64,000 bases of DNA from Bacteroidales bacterium UBA1392 (lineage in GTDB: Bacteria > Bacteroidota > Bacteroidia > Bacteroidales > UBA932), in assembly GCA_002305275.1 (NCBI GenBank), contig DBQO01000028.1:1-64000 (forward strand), read 5' to 3'. Position numbers and translations under genes: made by a program. Below the pieces are notes generated by a model, which was not told where the DNA came from, made no database searches, and was given only the letters and a program-made list of their open reading frames with translations. Position 1 is the stretch's first letter, and every line of letters begins with the position of its first letter. Of the stretch, positions 16,069 through 24,773 are shown in pieces.

Positions 16069-17493
16069 TTATTTTTTCGCGTTGCTCGGAATTTGTGCTC
16101 CGTAACCCTCAACTGCACCGAAGAATTTTAGTGCATCTTCGAAGGGATATCTATTTGCAAACATGGAAGCGGAAGAGTCTATGGTACCCTGCATATTCAT
16201 TCCCATTGCTTGACGGAAAACATTGGCACCTGAGTTGGGATCGAAATTGGTCCTCTCATTATATGCAGCTTCGATAAAGCCTTTGAGGTAGGGTTCATTG
16301 AGGGCGCCGTTGAAAATAGAGGGATCGGATACGGACTTGTTGCCGGAAACCTCTGCCAATTGCTCCACGTCGTCAAAGTCTTTTACCCATACTCTTAGGA
16401 ACATACCGCCTCCCGGGAGACAGATGTCAGCCTGTTTGTTGAGGAAGAAAAGCGAGTTTTCGCAAGTCGTTATCTTCTCACGCTCCCTGGCGGCATTGCT
16501 GTCAATGCGGCAGCGGTCAAGTCCCGAGAAAATGCTGCACCCGATAATATTGTGATCCAGGTAGCTGTGTACACCGTTCATATAACGATAGCCGTAACCC
16601 ATATCAGCCATATCTTTAAGACGCGACCAGGTGAAAAGGACTGTGTTATTTGTGAATTTTACCTCACTATACTCTGTTGCATAGCTTCCTGATACCTCTA
16701 CGGCAGCCATACGGATATTGATGAAAATGCAGTTGTCAACCTCCATTTTGCCCTTGAACATACCCCTTATACCATAGTTGGGGCTATTGACGAATGCGGT
16801 GTTGCGGATCTTTATATCGTAAGTGGGGTTGTCGAGATATATCAGAGCTGTCTCGGTGGTATATACCTTCTCTTGTAAATTAGCCCCGCCGATACCTGCA
16901 GTACCGATAGGCTGCATCATAGGGCTTTCTACTCCCTCAGGCTTGCCTTTGCCGGCAGGATTGTAGGCAACAGAGTTACCTCTGTCAATAAGTAGGCCGT
17001 CAATCACCACTTCACCACCACTTGTGCCTTTTATCTGGATGGTACCTCCACCCTTTGCAGTACCATTGGAGGTAGCATCCGGCTGTACCATTGTGCGATA
17101 TTTGAGAATATCTCTGCTGGAGAAATCATCGGAATAGCCTCCATAGATGCTTATAGGTTTATCAATAATTATATTGCCGGAGTTGAGCATTCCGAAATAA
17201 TTGCCCTGTGCCACAAGAATAACGTCCCCAGGCTTTGCATTGTCGATAGCTTTCTGGAGATTCTTGTATGGCTTAGCCTTGCTGCCGTCATTTCTGTTTG
17301 AGCCTGTCAGCCCACTGACATGGATGGCATTTCCGCTACTGAAAATAGGGTTGTTTCTGTTCTCTTTGTTGTCGGATTTTGCTTCGCTTGAAATGGCTTC
17401 TTTGGCTTTGTTGAGCAAACCGCCCAGTCTGCCTTGTCCCATTGCAGTAGTAGTGACTGCAACTGCAAGGAGTAGTGTCAAAATTTTTTTCAT
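16069..17493 (-). CDS. Secreted right-handed beta-helix protein
   Basis: A 474-residue exported protein (signal peptide MKKILTLLLAVAVTTTAMGQ). After a charged linker it begins with the pectate-lyase-like N-terminal pattern IHVSGLTGSNRNDGSKAKPYKNLQKAID and GDVILVAQGNY, typical of DUF1565/right-handed beta-helix proteins. The central part shows repeated short strands with Asn/Gly turns (FVNSPNYGIRG, CIFINIRMAAVEVSG). No lyase or hydrolase catalytic residues can be assigned, so it may bind or degrade a polysaccharide. It lies 31 bases after iorB on the same strand, and a terminator follows it. Confidence 0.8.
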   Translation of the reverse strand: MKKILTLLLAVAVTTTAMGQGRLGGLLNKAKEAISSEAKSDNKENRNNPIFSSGNAIHVSGLTGSNRNDGSKAKPYKNLQKAIDNAKPGDVILVAQGNYFGMLNSGNIIIDKPISIYGGYSDDFSSRDILKYRTMVQPDATSNGTAKGGGTIQIKGTSGGEVVIDGLLIDRGNSVAYNPAGKGKPEGVESPMMQPIGTAGIGGANLQEKVYTTETALIYLDNPTYDIKIRNTAFVNSPNYGIRGMFKGKMEVDNCIFINIRMAAVEVSGSYATEYSEVKFTNNTVLFTWSRLKDMADMGYGYRYMNGVHSYLDHNIIGCSIFSGLDRCRIDSNAAREREKITTCENSLFFLNKQADICLPGGGMFLRVWVKDFDDVEQLAEVSGNKSVSDPSIFNGALNEPYLKGFIEAAYNERTNFDPNSGANVFRQAMGMNMQGTIDSSASMFANRYPFEDALKFFGAVEGYGAQIPSNAKK

Positions 17494-17524
17494 AAATGTA
17501 TTTAATTAAAATTGGATTTTTTTA

Positions 17525-18097
17525 TTAAAATGCGGCACTTTGGCCCGCCTTGAAAGCTTTTATGTTAGCCTCCACGATATCTTCTCCCTTGTTGGAAAAT
17601 ATTCTGCGAATACCCTCCTCAAATTTTTGAGTTTCCATCCCCAAAAGGTGACTGCATGCTCCAAGGAGGACAATGTTGGCTCCACGGGGGTTGCCCACAT
17701 CACGTGCAATACTCTCCACATCCACCATTATTTTGTTGTTTATTTTTTGGAATTCCTCCATTATAGACTCTATGGAGGGATAGTTGGGAATATTGACAAA
17801 CGGAGTGGTACTGCTTACAATCCAACCCTCTTTGGAGAGCCAGGGAAGGTATCTTAGCGCCTCCATCGGTTCAAGCGAAATGATTATGTCCGCACAACCT
17901 TTCGGAATCAGATCCGAAGCAATCGGGTTGGAACTTATGCGGAGGTTGGACTGCACGTCACCACCTCTTTGGCTCATACCGTGGACTTCAGCTTGTTTGA
18001 TGTGCAAACCCTCTTTGAGGGCTGCTTCTCCGATTACGGCGGCGATGGAGAGGATCCCTTGTCCTCCCACGCCGGCAAGTATTATATCTTTTTTCAT
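17525..18097 (-). CDS. iorB: Indolepyruvate:ferredoxin oxidoreductase beta subunit
   Basis: A 190-residue gamma-type 2-oxoacid:ferredoxin oxidoreductase subunit (DIILAGVGGQGILSIAAVIG; EVHGMSQRGGDVQSNLR). Together with IorA it oxidatively decarboxylates aryl pyruvates from aromatic amino acids to acyl-CoA, reducing ferredoxin, or runs in reverse to make aromatic amino acids. Its start overlaps the iorA stop in ATGA (18094-18097), giving strict coupling of the two subunits. Confidence 0.93.
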   Translation of the reverse strand: MKKDIILAGVGGQGILSIAAVIGEAALKEGLHIKQAEVHGMSQRGGDVQSNLRISSNPIASDLIPKGCADIIISLEPMEALRYLPWLSKEGWIVSSTTPFVNIPNYPSIESIMEEFQKINNKIMVDVESIARDVGNPRGANIVLLGACSHLLGMETQKFEEGIRRIFSNKGEDIVEANIKAFKAGQSAAF

Positions 18098-19698
18098 TGT
18101 TTCTTCTCTTTGTTTCGTTTAGCAGTCTGAATGCATTCCCTCCGGGGAATAATTACCGAAAGCCCCTCGTATTCTATCTCTTCGCGAATGATTCGCGTGA
18201 TCTCCTCCATATTCTTTCGCAAAGGTATAACGGTACGAATGTGGGCGGGGTCAACTCCCACAGCAGCACAAATAGCCTCCAGTTTACCTGTACCCGTAGA
18301 ATCTTGTCCTCCTGTCATACCGGCAGTAAGGTTATCGGATATTACTACCACAATATTGGCATTGACATAGGCGGCGTCAAGCAAACCGGTTATACCCGAG
18401 TGAGTGAATGTGGAGTCGCCGATTACCGCTATACTGGGCCATAACCCCGCATCTGCTGCTCCTCTGGCAACGGTTATGGAGGATCCCATATCTATGCAGG
18501 AACTGATGGCCCTAAATGGGGGCAGTGCTCCGAGGGTATAGCAGCCTATATCGCTGAAGACCTTGTGATTAGGGTAATCCGCCAACACTTCGTTGAGTGC
18601 GGTATAAACATCTCTATGCCCGCAACCCTGGCAAAGTGCGGGAGGCCTTGGCACTACCACGCTGCTCGGTTGGTGAGTATCATGTGCCGGCAGGCCAAGA
18701 GCCGCTCTGACTGAGTTCGGATTGAGTTCCCCAACCCTCGGCAGGTCTCCACTTAAGCGTCCCATCACTTTAACCGGAGTGGGTAGGATACCTTTTATCT
18801 GCTCTTCAAGCAGCGGCTGTCCCTCCTCAATGACAAGGATCGAGTTGCATTCTGAGGCCATTTTGCGAATCAGATCAGACGGTGCCGGATATTGTGAAAT
18901 CTTTAGAATCGGATGTTGATAGTTCATCCCGACATTCTCTCTAAGATAGTTGTACGCAATTCCACAAGCAATTACTCCGAGGCTCTTGTCGGGAGCGTCG
19001 AAAAAACGGTTCCAACCCTCCTTCGATGCGCCTATTCGCTCAAGTTCTTCATAACCGGATATCACCTTAGGATATTTGCGGCGCGCATTGGCAGGAAGCA
19101 ATATCCACGAAGAGGGGTCTTTGGGAAATGAGAGTTCTTTTTTGCGGGGGGTGGGACTCTTATCCACCTCAACCACTGCCCTCGAGTGAGCCATTCTGGT
19201 GGTAAGTCTCATCATCACAGGGATATTGTTCTCCTCCGAGAGACGAAAGCCATACTCCATCATATCGTAGGCCTCCTGTTGGTCGGAGGGCTCCAGTATG
19301 GGAATAAAGGCAAATTTCCCATAAAAGCGGCTGTCCTGCTCATTCTGAGAAGAGTGCATCGAAGGGTCGTCCGCAACCACCACTATCACTCCTCCATTGA
19401 CGCCTGTAATTGCGGAATTAACGAAGGCATCCGCAGCTACATTCAAACCTACGTGCTTCATACATACAAGGGCGCGCTGTCCAACATAAGAGACACCAAG
19501 GGCTGTCTCCATCGCTGTCTTCTCATTGGTACACCATGTGCTGTGGATACCGGCTTTGCGTGCCGTCTCACTCTCCTGAATGTACTCAGTAATCTCGGTT
19601 GAGGGTGTACCGGGATAGGCATAAACCCCGGTTATACCGGCATTTATCGCTCCCAGCGCCACGGCTTCATCACCCAAAAGCAATTTTTTAACTTTCAT
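18094..19698 (-). CDS. iorA: Indolepyruvate:ferredoxin oxidoreductase alpha subunit (no ferredoxin tail)
   Basis: A 534-residue thiamine-diphosphate enzyme. The N-terminal pyrimidine-binding domain begins LLGDEAVALGAINAGITGVYAYPGTPST; the C-terminal part carries QGCGHRDVY and the TPP-magnesium motif GDSTF followed by N in VVVISDNLTAGMTGG. Many IorA proteins end with two [4Fe-4S] CxxCxxC motifs (about 600-640 residues); this one stops at RRECIQTAKRNKEKKQ and has no Cys cluster, so electrons must leave by another route or a separate ferredoxin. It is the first gene of the iorA-iorB unit; TAAGTTTG on the minus strand (19726-19733) is a likely -7 box. Confidence 0.93.
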   Translation of the reverse strand: MKVKKLLLGDEAVALGAINAGITGVYAYPGTPSTEITEYIQESETARKAGIHSTWCTNEKTAMETALGVSYVGQRALVCMKHVGLNVAADAFVNSAITGVNGGVIVVVADDPSMHSSQNEQDSRFYGKFAFIPILEPSDQQEAYDMMEYGFRLSEENNIPVMMRLTTRMAHSRAVVEVDKSPTPRKKELSFPKDPSSWILLPANARRKYPKVISGYEELERIGASKEGWNRFFDAPDKSLGVIACGIAYNYLRENVGMNYQHPILKISQYPAPSDLIRKMASECNSILVIEEGQPLLEEQIKGILPTPVKVMGRLSGDLPRVGELNPNSVRAALGLPAHDTHQPSSVVVPRPPALCQGCGHRDVYTALNEVLADYPNHKVFSDIGCYTLGALPPFRAISSCIDMGSSITVARGAADAGLWPSIAVIGDSTFTHSGITGLLDAAYVNANIVVVISDNLTAGMTGGQDSTGTGKLEAICAAVGVDPAHIRTVIPLRKNMEEITRIIREEIEYEGLSVIIPRRECIQTAKRNKEKKQ

Positions 19699-20031
19699 TA
19701 TTCATCTATTTTCATTCAATGCTCGCAAACTTACAAAAAAACTTCAAATTTTATTCCGGTCCTAATAAAATTCAAGACCACTTACCTATCTTTATGTAGA
19801 TATTTGCCTTTCATAAGGCAATTGTATTATATTGTACAGAGGTACCAGTCTCAAAAAGGGTCTATGTGTGAAAAAGGTATATTGTCTTGACCTACACAAA
19901 TATAGTGTTTTTGTGTGCATTATCGATGAAAGTAGAGTTTTTACCAGGAGATGAAACAAAAAAGGTTGGGACTTTGTATAGCCCCAACCCAATTCTCAAG
20001 TCGGAACAATCCGGCAATATGCCCGGTCAAA
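19699..20031. other. Intergenic region between iorA and the fimbrillin-like gene
   Basis: This 333-base gap holds the likely iorA -7 box (19726-19733, minus strand) at its left end and a leftward terminator for the fimbrillin-like gene at its right end. No reading frame with family features was seen in the AT-rich middle. Confidence 0.6.
19956..19990 (-). terminator. Terminator of the fimbrillin-like gene
   Basis: Read leftward, GGTTGGG and CCCAACC arms (plus-strand positions 19964-19970 and 19983-19989) form a 7-bp stem with a 12-base loop, followed by a run of T residues (complement of 19957-19963). It lies about 40 bases after the stop codon at 20032. Confidence 0.75.
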
Positions 20032-21549
20032 TCAATTCCGAGACACCAGACGAATGGGAAGAGCGTAGGTCTTGAAGGCGTTGTCGTCGCTGTGGGCGAA
20101 TCCGCTGTAGAAGTATATGTCCTTAACTGTGTCGCTATCGAGCTCCGTGTACGACCAGTATACGCCGGTCGTGCCTTGGCCTAGGAGCGTGCCACTGGGA
20201 AAACGCCACCCCGCCGCCGGGAACAGGCGCGAAAACACACCAGCACCATTCCAAACGACATTCTTTACCTGGTCTATCGTGTATGGTGTAGCGGTTAACT
20301 GCATATCGACCACCATTCGGGCATTCGGATTATTTGCACTCATATTCTCCGTCCGGTAACGAGCTATCGCGTATAAAGTCGGGTTGGATTGGCTCGTGTA
20401 GGTAAACGTGGCGTAAACCACGTTGCCGACATTGTCAAAAGTACCGCCCATGGTATAATTTTTACCGCCAATAGTTACAGCCGCGCCACTGAGAGTACGA
20501 GTACCGCTACCGCTGAAATATACATAATCGCTCGATTCCGGGATAATGGCTCGCCACTCTTGGATAGTGGGCGGATAGTAGCTCTTATCGTTAAGCGTGG
20601 CCGGATTGGTATTGTACGCTGTCATGGCGTCACTCCAGTTAAAGAGGTATAGCCCTGAGGCGTCGTGACCTGTCTCGAACGTGCCGTTAAGGTCTGACAT
20701 GTTATGCTCGGCAAAGTAGCTGAGCGGGTTGATCATCTCTTTCCAACCGGTGGTCACTGTACCCGTGTATCGACTGCCTGCGCTATAGGTCTTCGCGGTT
20801 GAAACCTGTGCACCCCACTTGTACGATTTGTTGCCTGACAAAGTTATACTCACCGTTCCACCTGCAACGATTCCGGTCACAACGGTGGGATTGAAAGCTA
20901 TGTAAGCGGTCAGATCGTTTTTGTCGGCAGAGAATGTGACATTTGTTACATCAAGCTACACGGGTTTGAAGACTCCCGTTGCAGTCTCTACCGTGTAAAT
21001 CAGTTGATCCAGTTCTCCAACCTGTTGCGGGATGCCACTAATATCCAATTTAAGTATGCTGCTCTTCAAGGTCAGGGAAAAGGTTTGATTGATAGGGTTG
21101 GGTATTTCGTCGAACAGGAGCAGTTTGTTTTTGAGATGTCCCCTCGTACCGTCTCCATCCTGGCTCTGTTGCCAGAAGTCGGCGGCCAAAGGATTCATAT
21201 TGCCGTTACCATCCAGTGTAATGATATTGCCGGGATAATAGGCTTTGTAGGTAGTAGCATCTACTACCGGAGTCCCCGTAAATTTATTACCGGTTCCCGA
21301 ATAGTTAAAAACCTGGCTCCCTTTAAAAGTTGCACCGTCATATCCGGCAAGCAGGATTTGATCGCCGGTCTCCCAAGTAAGTGCATTATTGCCAGTTTCA
21401 CCGTTGTATGCCACACGGGTTTCCGCCGGAATATTTACGCTTATTGTCACGATCTTTTCCCCTTCCTTCTCAGGCTTGGGAATAGGCTCAAGCGTACAGT
21501 TTGCCACCGATAGGGTTAGTAGTGGGATAATAAAAAGTTTGAATTTCAT
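20032..21549 (-). pseudogene. Fimbrillin-like surface lipoprotein gene interrupted by an amber codon
   Basis: A single frame of 506 codons is broken by one in-frame TAG at 20956-20958. The first part (197 residues) has a lipoprotein signal (LSVANC, C19) and a fimbrillin/Mfa-type region (SVNIPAETRVAYNGETGNNALTWETGDQILLAG). The second part (from about 20955) continues without frameshift into a C-terminal domain like those of Bacteroidota surface proteins: YPPTIQEWRAIIP, LFPAAGWRFPSG, GVYWSYTELD and a terminal LPIRLVSRN. The codon may have been CAG (Gln). TAG serves as a normal stop elsewhere in the window, so general recoding is unlikely; this is a recent nonsense mutation, a sequencing error, or local readthrough. 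The promoter at 21863-21892 and terminator at 19956-19990 remain intact. Confidence 0.8.
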
Positions 21550-21590
21550 ATCTATGCGTATTTATTAATTGCTTATTGTTGAGAATAAAC

Positions 21591-21618
21591 GGCCAATGGC
21601 CAACAGCTGATAGCCGAT
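21591..21618. repeat. Four degenerate heptanucleotide units
   Basis: GGCCAAT, GGCCAAC, AGCTGAT and AGCCGAT follow each other with period 7, resembling the large satellite at 11994-12160. The array lies within the predicted untranslated leader of the fimbrillin-like gene. Confidence 0.6.
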
Positions 21619-21722
21619 ACAAACTGAAGGATTCGGTTGCTACTGACAAAAGAATATACTGTCAGCTCCTATCAGGCTAACAAAACATGAAAGTTGGTTA
21701 GAAAAGTTACTAATTTCCGCGT

Positions 21723-21732
21723 GGGGGGGGGG
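21723..21732. repeat. G10 homopolymer tract
   Basis: Ten G residues in an otherwise AT-rich region (C10 on the transcribed strand), about 174 bases upstream of the fimbrillin-like start codon and downstream of its promoter. Tracts of this length are prone to slipped-strand changes. Confidence 0.9.
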
Positions 21733-21862
21733 TGCTAAATATCTCTATATCAGGAAGATAAAGCGAGCCTTCGGACGATTGCCCGAAGAGATGTAAGGCT
21801 GTATTAAGTTGTTGTGTACTCATAGATAAAGTTATCCGTTGATCTATTTGAGTCTTAGAAGG

Positions 21863-21892
21863 CAAAGTTAAATAAAAAAATAAAACGACAAA
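21863..21892 (-). promoter_or_regulatory. Promoter of the fimbrillin-like gene
   Basis: On the minus strand TTTG (21889-21892), an 18-base spacer and TAACTTTG (21863-21870) match the Bacteroidota promoter consensus. Transcription would begin near 21859 and give a leader of about 310 bases containing a C10 tract and the heptanucleotide units. Confidence 0.6.
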
Positions 21893-21983
21893 ATATCGAG
21901 GTAAAAAAATCTAACTCATAACTTGGTACCCGGAACTCAAAAAAAATAATTATCTTTGAAAGATCACAAAAATCAGCAAACGG

Positions 21984-23024
21984 ATGAATACGCTTGTTAG
22001 TAATAAGGATTATATTGAATGGATCGCTTCCATTAGGGATAGAGTCAGGCAAAGTCAGATAAAGGCCGCAGTTACAATAAATAGTGAGTTGATTGCTTTT
22101 AATTTGAGCTTAGGAAAATCTATCGCTGAAGTCCAGTCGCAATGTAACTGGGGAGATAAACTTATTACGCAAATGAGCAAAGATTTGAAATATACCTTTC
22201 CAAACATGAAAGGTTTTTCAGTCTCCAATTTGAAGTATTGTAAACAGGTTTATTTATTTTATAGTCAGGAATCCACATTTAGCCACCAAGTTGGTGGCCA
22301 ATTTCTGCAAAAATTGTTACGAATTCCTTGGAGACATCATATTGAAATTGTTGCTCATAGTAAAACAATTGATGAGGCAGTGTTTTATATTGACAAAACA
22401 ATCCAAAATAATTGGAGCAGAGCCGTTTTGATTCATTTTATAGAACAAGATTTGTATTCTGCCCAAGGCAAGGCTATAACAAACTTTGATATAACATTAC
22501 CGGATCCTCAAAGCGATTTGGCACAACAGACATTGAAAGACCCATATATTTTTGATTTTCTTTCAATGACTGAAAACTATAAAGAACGAGACCTTGAAGA
22601 GGCTTTATCTGCTAACGTCATAAATTTTTTAATGGAGCTGGGTTCAGGTTTCGCTTTTGTCAGCAGGCAATATCCCATTGAAATTGATGGCGAATCTTAC
22701 CGAATAGACCTGCTGTTTTACCATTTGATGCTACGATGTTATATTGTTGTCGAACTCAAAACCGGAAAATTCAAACCAGAATATGCCGGTAAAATCGGAT
22801 TCTATATATCTGCTATTGATGAGATTATTCGACAAGCAAATGATAATCCAACAATTGGTTTGATTATTTGCAAAAGTAAAAAAGAAACCACTGTACGATA
22901 TGCTTTGCAGCATATAGACAGACCGATAGGTGTCTCTCAATATGAATTATCAAAATTGCTTCCCGATAACTACAAAAGCAGCCTGCCAAGTATAGAAGAA
23001 GTTGAAAACGAATTGAATAAATAA
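21984..23024 (+). CDS. YhcG/DUF1016 family PD-(D/E)XK nuclease
   Basis: A 346-residue protein of the YhcG family. The N-terminal half is the helical DUF1016 domain with a winged helix (KDLKYTFPNMKGFSVSNLKY; WRHHIEIV). The C-terminal half is a PD-(D/E)XK nuclease: D242 in YRIDLLFYH, E257-x-K259 in IVVELKTGKF, then a YAGKIGFYISAID helix. These proteins are associated with mobile and defence regions and are suspected DNA nucleases; no methylase partner is present here. The gene is more AT-rich than its neighbours and uses more A/T-ending codons, suggesting recent acquisition. A 168-base gap separates it from the HerA-like gene. Confidence 0.88.
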   Translation: MNTLVSNKDYIEWIASIRDRVRQSQIKAAVTINSELIAFNLSLGKSIAEVQSQCNWGDKLITQMSKDLKYTFPNMKGFSVSNLKYCKQVYLFYSQESTFSHQVGGQFLQKLLRIPWRHHIEIVAHSKTIDEAVFYIDKTIQNNWSRAVLIHFIEQDLYSAQGKAITNFDITLPDPQSDLAQQTLKDPYIFDFLSMTENYKERDLEEALSANVINFLMELGSGFAFVSRQYPIEIDGESYRIDLLFYHLMLRCYIVVELKTGKFKPEYAGKIGFYISAIDEIIRQANDNPTIGLIICKSKKETTVRYALQHIDRPIGVSQYELSKLLPDNYKSSLPSIEEVENELNK

Positions 23025-23192
23025 CAATTTAAATTATAATGTTATGGCAAATTGGACAGAAAAAATCCTGTAACGGGAACAACAGAAAAAAGTTCCAAAA
23101 AACGGTTAAATTTGCTAATTGTTTTGGAAACTAATTTTGGAAGATGAGAAGATGCCTATATGTAAAAATTAACCGGAAAAAACAAAACCATT

Positions 23193-24773
23193 ATGTATAA
23201 AGACGACAAACTCTATGTAGCCCATTCGGTAAACGGCCCTATATATCTTCAGGGCAAGATGGCAAACAGGCACGGACTGATAGCAGGTGCCACCGGCACG
23301 GGAAAAACCGTTTCACTTCAGGTGCTGGCGGAGACATTTTCCCAGGCGGGAGTGCCCTGTTTTATGGCAGATATGAAAGGAGACCTTTCAGGTATCAGCC
23401 AGGCTGGAAAAATGAACGGTTTTATTGAGAAGCGATGCGCTGAATTCGGTATTGAAAATCCTCCTTTCGAAGGCTCTCCCACACGATTCTTTGATGTTTT
23501 CGGAGAGCAGGGATACTCAATGCGCACTACCGTTTCGGCAATGGGTCCCCAACTCCTTGCGCGCCTGATGGAGCTAAACGAGACGCAGGCCGGAGTGCTC
23601 AACATTGTTTTCCGCATTGCAGACGATAAAGAATTGTTGCTGATAGATCTAAAAGATCTGCGTCTGATGCTGGATTTTGTAGGTAAAAATGCCTCACAGT
23701 TCACTACCGAATATGGCAATATTTCAGCAGCCAGCATAGGAGCCATCCAGAGGGCTGTTCTTGCAATCGAGAGCCAGGGCGGAGATAAATTTTTCGGCGA
23801 ACCCGCATTTGACGTGGAGGATCTGATTACCACCGAGAATGGTCGCGGAGTGATGAATGTACTTGCTGCCGATAAACTTATGCATAATCCCAAACTTTAC
23901 TCCACTTTTCTTTTATGGCTACTCACGGAACTCTATATCAAGCTTCCCGAGGTTGGAGATCAACCCCTTCCAAAGCTGATATTCTTCTTTGATGAAGCTC
24001 ATATGCTATTTCAAGGTACTTCCAAGGCTCTTGTGGAGAAGATAGAGCAGGTAATAAGACTTATCCGTTCAAAGGGAGTGGGTATCTACTTTGTAACACA
24101 ATCGCCTACAGACGTTCCCGAAATTGTCCTTGGACAGCTGGGTAACCGTATCCAGCACGCTCTAAGGGCCTATACCCCTAAAGATCAGAAGGCGGTTCGC
24201 TCAGCGGCACAAACTTTCCGTGCAAATCCCGAGTTTAAAACGGAAGATGCCATAATGGAGCTTGCTACCGGAGAGGCACTTGTCTCATTCTTGGACGAGA
24301 AAGGAGCTCCTTCTATAGTGGAAAGGGCAAGAATCCTGTTCCCATTAAGTTATATCGGGCCTATTACAGAGGGGCAACGTCTCGATATAAACAACATGGC
24401 ACCGGCTGACATTAAGGCTTATGACAAGTTTTTTGACCGTGAAAGCGCCTATGAAGTGCTGAGTGCTTATTACGAAGAGGTGGCGAAGGCTGAAGAAGAA
24501 GCTCTGATACAAGCCGAAAAGGAGAAAGAGGAGAAGAAGAAATCTTCCGGTACAAAGGGAGATTTTACGAGAACCGTTTTGGGTACGATGGTAGTAGCAG
24601 GTGCTACAAGTTTCATACGCAGTCTGGGTACTCAGGCGGCAAGGAAAGTTACCGGCAAAAAGAGTACATCCAAAAAGAGCGGTGACAGTGCACTTGGAAG
24701 AGCAGCCAAAACCGCTACCACTACAGCCACCAGAAAGATAACCGAAGAGGTGCTTAAAAACATCTTCAAGTGA
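23193..24773 (+). CDS. HerA-like DUF853 (YjgR-type) ATPase
   Basis: A 526-residue FtsK/HerA-superfamily ATPase. The Walker A motif GATGTGKTV is at residues 32-40, Walker B with the acidic pair at about 262-270 (LIFFFDEAHMLFQG), and a sensor-like QSPTDVPEIVLGQLGNR follows; the arginine-rich middle (GNRIQHALRAYTP) is typical of DUF853. The last 80 residues are Lys/Thr/Ala-rich and probably unstructured. E. coli YjgR belongs to this family; its role is not established, though relatives move along DNA as hexamers. The stop codon overlaps the next start (GTGA at 24770-24773), indicating translational coupling. Confidence 0.88.
   Translation: MYKDDKLYVAHSVNGPIYLQGKMANRHGLIAGATGTGKTVSLQVLAETFSQAGVPCFMADMKGDLSGISQAGKMNGFIEKRCAEFGIENPPFEGSPTRFFDVFGEQGYSMRTTVSAMGPQLLARLMELNETQAGVLNIVFRIADDKELLLIDLKDLRLMLDFVGKNASQFTTEYGNISAASIGAIQRAVLAIESQGGDKFFGEPAFDVEDLITTENGRGVMNVLAADKLMHNPKLYSTFLLWLLTELYIKLPEVGDQPLPKLIFFFDEAHMLFQGTSKALVEKIEQVIRLIRSKGVGIYFVTQSPTDVPEIVLGQLGNRIQHALRAYTPKDQKAVRSAAQTFRANPEFKTEDAIMELATGEALVSFLDEKGAPSIVERARILFPLSYIGPITEGQRLDINNMAPADIKAYDKFFDRESAYEVLSAYYEEVAKAEEEALIQAEKEKEEKKKSSGTKGDFTRTVLGTMVVAGATSFIRSLGTQAARKVTGKKSTSKKSGDSALGRAAKTATTTATRKITEEVLKNIFK

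Larger units (their letters stand above)
21550..21983. other. Leader/promoter region of the fimbrillin-like gene
   Basis: A 434-base gap between divergent genes. It contains four degenerate heptanucleotides (21591-21618), a G10 homopolymer (21723-21732), the leftward promoter (21863-21892) and, near the right end, TATCTTTG (21951-21958), a likely -7 box for the YhcG-like gene. No gene was recognised. Confidence 0.65.

Noticed and set aside
20032..21549. Genome-wide TAG recoding (as in some phages)
   Set aside because: TAG ends several intact genes here, including the M16 peptidase, the transglutaminase-like protein and the LysM protein.
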